NCBI GenBank assembly: GCA_052180195.1
Contig: CP197469.1
Origin: Gottfriedia sp002574545
GTDB lineage: Bacteria > Bacillota > Bacilli > Bacillales > Bacillaceae_G
DNA length: 64,000 nt
Strand: one strand, 5' to 3'
A program made the position numbers and the translations under genes. The notes under the pieces are model-generated. The model did no database searches. It was not told where the DNA came from and saw only the letters and a program-made list of their open reading frames with translations. Below, piece after piece: positions 58,159 to 64,000 of the stretch. Within the stretch, counting starts at the first letter, position 1. Each line of letters opens with the position of its first letter.

Positions 58159-58536
58159 CTAATAGATTTTATCATTAATCAATTTCACTATGTGGTTGTT
58201 ATCACTTAATCCCGTAAAAAAACTCCAATTAACGTAAAAGTAGATAACCTCATCATTTATTAATGACATTTTTATCGGTTTCGCTGATTTTAAAAAGAAA
58301 AGTCTAGTTTGAGTCATGAATAATTTCGAACTAACAGTATCATCATTTTCTAATTTCAAATCAGTAATATCGTGCCAATTAATAGTTTTCCAGCCTTTAA
58401 ATTCAATTACATCATTATGAATTAATAATTCTCCATGATGTGAAAATAAGTTTTTCACATGAGCTCTAGTCATTAATGATAATTTCTTTTTTTCAATTTC
58501 AATATTTGTACCGCCATGAAAGATTAACTTTTTCAT
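58159..58536 (-). CDS. PH-like domain small protein
   Basis: A 125-residue protein with strand-rich sequence and a WHDITDLKLEN segment recalling bacterial PH-like domains, which often precede such a turn. No membrane segment or catalytic motif. ATG 58536 lies 8 bases after AGGAG; an in-frame GTG at 58545 overlaps that site. Its upstream region (58575-58900) is a repeat of the region upstream of the bacteriocin gene, so the two may share regulation. The function is unknown. Confidence 0.7.
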   Translation of the reverse strand: MKKLIFHGGTNIEIEKKKLSLMTRAHVKNLFSHHGELLIHNDVIEFKGWKTINWHDITDLKLENDDTVSSKLFMTQTRLFFLKSAKPIKMSLINDEVIYFYVNWSFFTGLSDNNHIVKLINDKIY

Positions 58537-58574
58537 CCTCTCCACTCCTAAGATTTTTTTGATAAACCGATCAA

Positions 58575-58700
58575 TCAGCCGATAGCTACGTATGATTTAC
58601 TTTTCTTATTAAAAAACGTTATATGACCTGTCAATAAAACTAGTAAAAAGATTTAGACAATAATTAATAAAATAATAATTATTATTTTTCGGCTATTCAT
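58575..58700 (-). pseudogene. small membrane-peptide gene, copy A, with internal stop
   Basis: A 42-codon frame (MNSRKIIIIILLIIV, then TAA at 58655-58653, then IFLLVLLTGHITFFNKKSK) that matches the intact 40-residue frame at 62048-62170 over most of its length. The stop at codon 16 inactivates it. Confidence 0.6.
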
Positions 58701-58930
58701 GTTTTTTACAGATAGATCTCCTTTTTTAGTAACGTTTACAAAAATATCTTAACATGATAAAAGGTAAAATTTACTAAGACACATTGTTATTATTGTGAAC
58801 GTTTTCACATATTGTTCAACATCTGCATTTATTACTTTTGGAACATATGACTATAGGACAAGATTTTACTTCTATGAACAATGCTTCCAACAATATCTAT
58901 TCTCATTTTTCACATCACATTTTATATCTT
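58588..58930. repeat. dispersed repeat, copy A
   Basis: Matches copy B at 62048-62480 in the same orientation: the small membrane-peptide frame, a TAACGTTTACAAAA stretch, an AACATGATAAAAGG block and, more weakly, a frame beginning VNVFTYCS that corresponds to the FTIIDST frame of the other copies. Diverged by many substitutions and indels, so old. The rest of 58537-59054 has no gene. Confidence 0.65.
58794..58807. promoter_or_regulatory. cre (CcpA) consensus site
   Basis: TGTGAACGTTTTCA fits the cre consensus TGWNANCGNTNWCA at every position. It lies in repeat copy A, about 260 bp upstream of the PH-like gene; copies B and C carry weaker versions at equivalent positions. Confidence 0.5.
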
Positions 58931-59054
58931 CTATAAAATAAAAAAGCACTGAATAATCAGTACTTTAAGCTTTGATTCATCTTTGAACATTTATTTATTT
59001 AATCAAAATTTTTATTTCCACTTATGATTATTATCAACCATAATAATAATTCAA

Positions 59055-59549
59055 TTAAAAGGATTTGATTACTACTAGGAAAAGTTTCTGGGAAATCAAA
59101 AGAAAAATATTTGCCGAGATTATCCCGACATTGAAATAAATTATATCTTTAATTTTTAATCCCAATAGAACAGAAAATAATATTGAAAAAATAATAGGTG
59201 TAATATATTTATAATCTTGTAATGTAAAGAATAATTGATTATTAAATAGTAATAAAAGATATGTTGTTAAAAATAAGATTTGATTAACTAAGAAAATAGT
59301 AATTAAAACTTTTTCTTGATTTTTTTTATAATCTATATTAAACGATGTAAATCTATCTAAAATAAAGTTAAACAAAATATTAATAAAAAGAATACATATT
59401 AGCATGACAAATAATATAGCAAATATAGCTATTATTATATTTGATTGTGACCATTGAATTTTATAAAAGTTCTTAATTTCTATAAATACTAGAAAAATGA
59501 TCCCAAATAAAAGAGAAAAGTTTATAAAAAACATTGATTTTGGATTCAT
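59055..59549 (-). CDS. bacteriocin locus membrane protein (ABC permease or immunity)
   Basis: A 164-residue protein with four or five membrane segments and almost no soluble part. Its ATG overlaps the ABC ATPase stop by 4 bp (ATGA). In circular bacteriocin loci the last genes encode a transporter membrane subunit or an immunity protein; size and position fit either. I cannot decide between them. Confidence 0.7.
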   Translation of the reverse strand: MNPKSMFFINFSLLFGIIFLVFIEIKNFYKIQWSQSNIIIAIFAILFVMLICILFINILFNFILDRFTSFNIDYKKNQEKVLITIFLVNQILFLTTYLLLLFNNQLFFTLQDYKYITPIIFSILFSVLLGLKIKDIIYFNVGIISANIFLLISQKLFLVVIKSF

Positions 59550-60133
59550 AATACTAACCTCTCAATGTCAGATATTCCACTTAATAAATGTTCTTTGTGA
59601 TTTATAATAAACACAAAAGATTCGACATTAAAAATTCTGTCCTTAACCAGTTCACATGTAGCCATGTCTAAATGCTCAAAAGGTTCATCCAAGAACAAAT
59701 ATTCCCAAGGATAGTCAGTAAATAAAGCTGAAATGATAATTTTTTGCTTAGTTCCTTTAGATAAGTCTTTGCAAGGAGTATGTCGGTTACTCTCTAGTCC
59801 TAGTTGTTTTATTAATTCATCAAGATTGATAAATCGCTTTGGAATTTTCAACATTTTATTAAGGTAAAAATGTAGAAAGTCTTCTAAAAGCATATAGGGT
59901 TCGTAAAATGGGGTTGATGGAACAAAAAGGGTTTTACTTTTATTGTAATTTAAATTGCAATCCCCTTCCTTGATCTTGTTAATTCCCAATATAATATTTA
60001 ATAGCGTAGTTTTTCCTGATCCATTTTTACCTTGTAACCAGTATTTTTTATTATCTAAGAGGGTTAAACTAAAATCTTTAAAGATATAGTTTTCCTCTTG
60101 ATAGAAAAAATCAATATTTTTTAGTTCAATCAA
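59546..60133 (-). CDS. bacteriocin ABC transporter ATPase
   Basis: A 195-residue ATPase, short but complete: Walker A GKNGSGKT (about residues 35-42), signature LSKGTKQK, Walker B YLFLDEPFEHLD and an H-loop in INHKE. TTG 60133 has GAGAGGTG 7 bases upstream, gives the usual MIELKNI start and overlaps the preceding stop as TTGA; GTG 60142 is the alternative. It corresponds to the D-type ATPase of circular bacteriocin loci, needed for secretion and self-protection. Confidence 0.88.
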   Translation of the reverse strand: MIELKNIDFFYQEENYIFKDFSLTLLDNKKYWLQGKNGSGKTTLLNIILGINKIKEGDCNLNYNKSKTLFVPSTPFYEPYMLLEDFLHFYLNKMLKIPKRFINLDELIKQLGLESNRHTPCKDLSKGTKQKIIISALFTDYPWEYLFLDEPFEHLDMATCELVKDRIFNVESFVFIINHKEHLLSGISDIERLVL

Positions 60134-60609
60134 AAAAAACACCTCTCAGTAGCTTCAATTGTTGCAGATAATAATAAAAGAATAATAGAAAAAAAGATTA
60201 ATTTAATATAATTAGTATAATTTAATTCTTTTTCTATAAAAATATCTCTGAAAAGAACCCATGACATATATACCCATATTGTCATAGCATATAATTCAAA
60301 TAAAAAATGGGGAAAAAATAAAAATAATGTATTTTCAAAATTATTATGTAGTATGTAGATTTTTAATGATTCCACTGTAATATATAAGTCTATTAATAAT
60401 TTTCCAACTCCTAGTATTGGTATGATATAAAAGATAACAGCCAATAAATTGTTGGAAAATATTTTAAAAACATTTTCAGGTTTACATGCAATATTCTTAT
60501 AGACTGAATCAGAATTTATATTAGATGGGACATCCACTAAAATAAAAAATAGAATGAATAAGCAAATTACACATAAAAAATATATATTTAATTTTTTAAT
60601 AAAAATCAC
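60130..60609 (-). CDS. SpoIIM/DUF95-like bacteriocin biosynthesis protein
   Basis: A 159-residue protein with four membrane segments. FSNNLLAVIFYIIPILGVGK, PHFLFELYAM and the SATIEA end are the landmarks of the SpoIIM/DUF95 family. A DUF95 protein is a fixed part of circular bacteriocin loci (CirC/UclC/As-48C type). It starts at GTG 60609, overlapping the preceding stop by 4 bp, with no strong ribosome site, so it depends on coupling. Confidence 0.85.
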   Translation of the reverse strand: MIFIKKLNIYFLCVICLFILFFILVDVPSNINSDSVYKNIACKPENVFKIFSNNLLAVIFYIIPILGVGKLLIDLYITVESLKIYILHNNFENTLFLFFPHFLFELYAMTIWVYMSWVLFRDIFIEKELNYTNYIKLIFFSIILLLLSATIEATERCFF

Positions 60610-61619
60610 CCAATGTAAATTATGTTAAATGCAATAAAACCAAAAAACAATTCCATGAAAAAAAAGTAAAAGAAATAATTTTTTTGCCCTTTAAATGATT
60701 CATACATAACTATTTTATATGTAAATAGTAATAAAAGATAAAAAGCGAAGGCATTTACTGCAATAAAAGTTAAAACGTGTATATGATCAAATCCTTTATT
60801 TATTAGCAAAAGAATAATTAATATATTCATGCCTATAAAAGAATGGAAAGTATTCTTGTATAAAATTGTTTTCCCATAAATCTTTATAAAAGGAACTCTT
60901 AAATATTTGAATTGCATAAACAGTTGTCTGTAGTTAGCATTTGCATATATTAATTCCGAGTAAATAAATAAATTGGCACATAAATAAAACAATGGAATAT
61001 TTATTACTACGTATAAAGGTATACGTCCAAAGCCAAACAAATTAAAAGTAATAAATATGAGAAACATCCCAAATGCAAATAATAAGAAGAAGAGTTTTAA
61101 AACTTTCATAAAGTTCATTTGATTTTTATTCTTTATATATACAAGGTACAGTATGTTTAATGTGATAAATAGTAATATAGATAAAAGTGAGATTAAAAAA
61201 CTAGTTAGAGAAATGTAAGAGAAAACGTAGCTTAAAAAAACAAAAATAAGGACAATAATCCCCAAAATAAATACCATAATTTTCTCTTTTAAATAAAAAA
61301 ATAAAAATAAATATCTATCTCCGTAAAACTTATAGAAATCATATTGTAAAGTTGAAATAATATTCTTGTTCCCGCTAATCATTGTCACCAATGTAAACAA
61401 AAATAGTATATTAATATCCAATGATATAAAAATGACATTAAATCTATTAAAAAGATACAATAGCTCAACTGGATAACAAATAATAAGAAAGACACATAGG
61501 AATAGTAAAACTATTCCTATGGATTTAACTAATAATTTATTTATTTCAGATTTTATTAACAAGCTATTAAAAATAGTTTTAACCTCTTCAATTTTTAACT
61601 TGAAAATAGCTTTTAACAT
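60606..61619 (-). CDS. large membrane protein of the bacteriocin locus
   Basis: A 337-residue protein with about eight to ten membrane segments and no enzymatic motif that I recognise. It follows the precursor gene by 20 bp. Its place matches the large B-type membrane protein of circular bacteriocin loci, thought to take part in maturation (cleavage and circularisation) or export; it is shorter than AS-48B. The ribosome site (AGAGATAT) is weak. Confidence 0.75.
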   Translation of the reverse strand: MLKAIFKLKIEEVKTIFNSLLIKSEINKLLVKSIGIVLLFLCVFLIICYPVELLYLFNRFNVIFISLDINILFLFTLVTMISGNKNIISTLQYDFYKFYGDRYLFLFFYLKEKIMVFILGIIVLIFVFLSYVFSYISLTSFLISLLSILLFITLNILYLVYIKNKNQMNFMKVLKLFFLLFAFGMFLIFITFNLFGFGRIPLYVVINIPLFYLCANLFIYSELIYANANYRQLFMQFKYLRVPFIKIYGKTILYKNTFHSFIGMNILIILLLINKGFDHIHVLTFIAVNAFAFYLLLLFTYKIVMYESFKGQKNYFFYFFFMELFFGFIAFNIIYIG

Positions 61620-61639
61620 ATATCTCTATTTAGCTACTT

Positions 61640-61921
61640 TTACCAAGTAGTCGCATAACCTTTTCCATATTTTGAGATAATTTTTTTAGCGGAAATAACA
61701 AGTGCAGTTGAAATAACTCCATATCCAACAATAATCGCAACAAGACTAATAATCGTTGTAATTGTACTAAATGTATCAATAATAGTTATAACTTTGCCAG
61801 CTACTGTAGTCGAGACACCTAAGTTAGCTGCAAGATATGGCAAAGAAATAGTTAAAGTTGAAAGCAATACAGCCATTCCTAATACATATAAAATTGTTTT
61901 TTTATTCATCACTAAAGACAT
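61640..61921 (-). CDS. circular bacteriocin precursor (uberolysin/circularin A/AS-48 type)
   Basis: A 93-residue, highly hydrophobic precursor. The region LAANLGVSTTVAGKVITIID aligns with the mature starts of uberolysin (LAGYTGI), circularin A (VAGALGV) and AS-48 (MAKEFGIPAAVAG), and the protein ends in Lys-rich helix and Trp, as uberolysin and AS-48 do. I infer a leader of about 29 residues, a mature core of L30-W93 (64 residues) and a head-to-tail L-W bond. GGGGGAATTATC precedes ATG 61921. It heads a five-gene operon. Confidence 0.88.
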   Translation of the reverse strand: MSLVMNKKTILYVLGMAVLLSTLTISLPYLAANLGVSTTVAGKVITIIDTFSTITTIISLVAIIVGYGVISTALVISAKKIISKYGKGYATTW

Positions 61922-61989
61922 GATAATTCCCCCTTTTTTAATTGTTAGAGCCTAATACCCTTGCTAGTAAAGTTGATTCATGTGTAAAA

Positions 61990-62018
61990 GACTATGTTAT
62001 CAACTTCACAATTGACAA
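61990..62018 (-). promoter_or_regulatory. possible promoter of the bacteriocin operon
   Basis: On the minus strand TTGTCA and ATAGTC are 17 bases apart, about 70 bp upstream of the start codon. The -10 is poor, so this is tentative. Confidence 0.3.
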
Positions 62019-62047
62019 AATGTGTTCTAAACGAGTTTACTTCTAAC

Positions 62048-62170
62048 CTAAATAGTTAGTTTAAATTTACTTTTCTTATTAAAGAACGATATTTGACCGG
62101 TCAATAAGACTAGTAGAAAGATTGAAACAATAATTAATAAAATAATAAATAATATTTTTCTACTATTCAT
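62048..62170 (-). CDS. 40-aa single-pass membrane peptide, copy B
   Basis: An intact frame: MNSRKILFIILLIIVSIF, then more hydrophobic residues to TG and a basic tail (FFNKKSKFK). One membrane helix (residues 6-24). It has no strong ribosome site. Conservation of the frame with copy A at 58575 (apart from its stop) suggests it was once coding. It is just upstream of the bacteriocin gene on the same strand and could be a small immunity, toxin or signalling peptide. Unproven. Confidence 0.45.
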   Translation of the reverse strand: MNSRKILFIILLIIVSIFLLVLLTGQISFFNKKSKFKLTI

Positions 62171-62480
62171 GTGCGTTATTTAAATATATCTTTTATTTTT
62201 TAGTAAACGTTTACGAAATTATCTTAACATCTAACTTAACATAATAAAAGGAAAATTTTACTAAATTCAATTGACTGAATTATGATAATTTTCACACTCA
62301 TCGATCCTACTTCTACTATTACAATTTCTTTGATCAGAAGCTTATAAAAACTCTTCGAAACTATGATTCCATTAACGATATTATTGATACTAAAAACTAT
62401 ATGAATATGGTATATACTTTAGTAAAAACATGTGAAGATTTACTAAAAGTTTCAAAAAATTTCCACTAAATTCACTCACA
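62048..62480. repeat. dispersed repeat, copy B
   Basis: Same-strand relative of 58588-58930. Its right half (62288-62480) is also shared with copy C at 62999-63255, including the frame ending MVYTLVKTCEDLLKVSKNFH. It contains AGTAAACGTTTACG (62204-62217), a near-palindromic cre-like core. Confidence 0.7.
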
Positions 62481-62606
62481 AGATCACTATAATTAAAGAA
62501 ATTAATTACATAAAGAGGTGATCAACTTGATAGATTAGGTTTTCTAGTATAGGAATAACACAGAAATTTTTTATAAATCAAACTAAAAAAGGAGTAATTG
62601 AAGATT

Positions 62607-62870
62607 ATGGATGAGAAAGATTTTCCTTTCTACAGAATACTTTCTATTTCATCGGGGATGCAGCCTTTACTTTTTATGTTAAATACACGTTTTATGATAG
62701 AAAGTACCGTAAATATAGTTGTAACATGTCTATTTTTATTAAGTTACTTACTAATATTTATTAAAATGCCTCGAACTAAACGAAATTATCAATATATTAT
62801 TTTTAGTTTTTTAATATTTATCTGTATATCAATATTTGTTAATAAATACAATAGCGGAGGTCAGCATTGA
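62607..62870 (+). CDS. 87-aa membrane protein
   Basis: A small protein with a polar start (MDEKDFPFYRILSIS), then two or three membrane segments (about 28-52 and 62-80). ATG 62607 lies 12 bases after AAGGAG, a slightly long spacing; TTG 62598 is too close. Its 3' end runs into a strong terminator. It lies between two repeat copies; I do not recognise it. Confidence 0.6.
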   Translation: MDEKDFPFYRILSISSGMQPLLFMLNTRFMIESTVNIVVTCLFLLSYLLIFIKMPRTKRNYQYIIFSFLIFICISIFVNKYNSGGQH

Positions 62871-62895
62871 AGAATTTGATGCTGACCTCCGCTAT
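62851..62895 (+). terminator. 17-bp perfect terminator hairpin
   Basis: ATAGCGGAGGTCAGCAT, an 11-base loop, then the perfect complement and TTTTAA. The stem begins inside the last codons of the preceding gene. Confidence 0.9.
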
Positions 62896-62998
62896 TTTAA
62901 TATGTTTCAGTCTAGTAAGATTTTATTAATTTTGTACGCGCTGAATCGCTATATATATTGTGTCTAAGAACTCTTGTTTTTCCAGAGTAATAGAATTA

Positions 62999-63255
62999 TG
63001 AACGCTTTCACAATTATTGATTCTACACTACAATTACTTCGATCAAAAGCCTATAAAAACGCATAGAAACTATGATTCCATTAGAATGTTCACTATGGTA
63101 CTTTCTTTTGTAAAAACATGTAATGATTTATTAAAATTTTCACAAAAATTTCACTGAATATATTCTCCAGATAACTACAATTAAAGACATAAATAAATTA
63201 TTTTCATAAGAGGTGATAGTTATGGTAGATAATCTAGTAAATTAGTTTTCTAATA
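62999..63255 (+). repeat. dispersed repeat, copy C (partial)
   Basis: Matches 62288-62545 in the same orientation. It begins ATGAACGCTTTCACA and encodes MNAFTIIDSTLQLLRSKAY to a TAG, with a second frame continuing to LSFVKTCNDLLKFSQKFH, so both copies look like a small gene split by frame breaks. At its end, AAGAGGTGAT precedes ATG 63222 of a seven-codon frame (MVDNLVN). The rest of 62896-63371 holds no gene. Confidence 0.65.
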
Positions 63256-63371
63256 AATTTTAAAAAATAAATAGGAAGGAAATTTACTATACGGTTTTTA
63301 AACTTTACTCATTACTAATTAAAAAATAAAATTATAAATCTTGTAATTTTTTTAAAAAATCGGAGGTCAAT

Positions 63372-64000
63372 ATGGTTATCAAACGAAGTAACAAACACAG
63401 TTTTTTTTTAGTATTAAGCACACTTTTTTTTGTTGGAGGACTTTCAAATGGCTTTGCTAATGCTGAAGAAATTCAAAATACACCCACCGAAGAAATACAT
63501 ATTTTATCTGAAGAACTAGTAAGTCCAGTTCAATTTAATACTTTAGAGAGAATAAAATTACAAAATTTAGGTTTTTCAACTGAGGAAATTAATAGTATGA
63601 CAGTTGAAGAATATAATGATTTCAAAGATTTATACGGATCAAATTTAGCTTTAGATGAAAATTACTATAAACTAACACAAGATATCCCTTACTCTGATCC
63701 TGCTGTTGAAGAAATCTCAAAAGCTCAAGCAATTAATGAAATTAATACAACAAAGTTAGGTCGAGGTACTAATTCTAAAACAACCGGTTATTTAAAAATG
63801 ACTACATCCTCTTCAAAGTTAAGTAATGGAAATACTCTAATAAAAAACTCGTTTACATGGCTAAAAACCCCAAATATGAAATTAACTGATGTAGTCGCTA
63901 TTACCCATTCTACAAGTTCTGTAAAAATACCAAATACCGATAAGTTTAGTTATAAATACACAGATGGTAAAGGGATACATTCAGTTGGAGCAAAAAGTAC
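63372..64000 (+). CDS. secreted protein, 5' part (runs off the window)
   Basis: An open frame from ATG 63372 (GGAGGTCAAT upstream) to the window end, at least 209 codons. It has a signal peptide: basic start (VIKRSNKHS), hydrophobic core to about residue 24, and probable cleavage near FANA-E (about residue 31). The mature part has an acidic start, helical stretch (residues 50-100) and then a Ser/Thr-rich beta-like region. I do not recognise the family. It is exported to the wall or medium. Confidence 0.8.
   Translation, partial: MVIKRSNKHSFFLVLSTLFFVGGLSNGFANAEEIQNTPTEEIHILSEELVSPVQFNTLERIKLQNLGFSTEEINSMTVEEYNDFKDLYGSNLALDENYYKLTQDIPYSDPAVEEISKAQAINEINTTKLGRGTNSKTTGYLKMTTSSSKLSNGNTLIKNSFTWLKTPNMKLTDVVAITHSTSSVKIPNTDKFSYKYTDGKGIHSVGAKS

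Noticed and set aside
62990..63030. cre-like site in repeat copy C
   Set aside because: TATGAACGCTTTCA has a mismatch at a core consensus position; only the copy A site fits fully, so it is not listed separately.
1..64000. CRISPR arrays, tRNA or rRNA genes, integrases, intact insertion sequences
   Set aside because: I looked for regular repeat-spacer units, cloverleaf-like sequences and transposase or recombinase motifs and saw none.

Overview
The window looks like chromosome of a low-GC, spore-former-type Bacillota, most likely a Bacillaceae member (Bacillus/Gottfriedia-like). The grounds are strong AT richness, AGGAGG-type ribosome sites, frequent TTG/GTG starts, CcpA-type cre sequences, PatA and RocB-like proteins, and PTS/RpiR gene sets. 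No rRNA, tRNA, CRISPR array, integrase or intact transposase was seen. All calls were made by eye from sequence; no database search was run.

Region 1 (1-26.4 kb) is a defence island. After a small lipoprotein gene comes a DNA phosphorothioation locus: dndB, dndC, dndD, dndE and a dndA-type cysteine desulfurase on the plus strand. A terminator follows, then a second unit of a 61-aa protein, a second DndD-like ATPase and a second DndE-like protein. The restriction genes dptF-dptG-dptH converge on it from the minus strand across a shared bidirectional terminator. Beyond dptF lie two decayed gene pieces, a DUF4011-like SF1 helicase with a C-terminal endonuclease-like domain, and a two-gene unit pairing a second DGQHR (DndB-like) protein with a HEPN-like (RNLWAH) protein. 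That last pair is a candidate undescribed defence or toxin module.

Region 2 (26.6-28.6 kb) is a graveyard: the tail of a GH38 alpha-mannosidase, the tail of a GH65 phosphorylase (its last part present twice), small membrane ORFs and a small secreted-peptide gene with a stop at codon 3.

Region 3 (28.8-45.8 kb) is catabolic. A plus-strand set (PTS IICB, GH4 6-phospho-glycosidase, glycerate kinase) faces a minus-strand set (PTS IIABC, GH38 alpha-mannosidase) with an RpiR regulator between them. Glycerate kinase beside an MngA/MngB-like pair suggests uptake and breakdown of mannosylglycerate, and perhaps glucosylglycerate through the GH4 branch. Next is a minus-strand cluster: a RocB-like peptidase, a GntR regulator, a PatA-like aminotransferase, an MFS carrier, an RraA-like protein and a second RpiR regulator.

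Region 4 (45.8-58.5 kb) is mixed: an orphan MreC-like protein, VOC and Nudix proteins, a frameshifted membrane-protein gene, a three-gene ABC-2 exporter, a MurP-like PTS, an IclR regulator, a polar amino acid ABC importer, a carrier-like membrane protein and a PH-like small protein.

Region 5 (58.5-64 kb) holds a circular bacteriocin locus on the minus strand: a 93-aa precursor resembling uberolysin, circularin A and AS-48, a multispanning membrane protein, a SpoIIM/DUF95 protein, an ABC ATPase and a membrane protein, the last four joined by 4-bp overlaps. It is bracketed by diverged repeats, each carrying a small membrane-peptide frame (intact in one copy, stopped in the other), with a further partial repeat at 63 kb. 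The window ends inside a secreted-protein gene.
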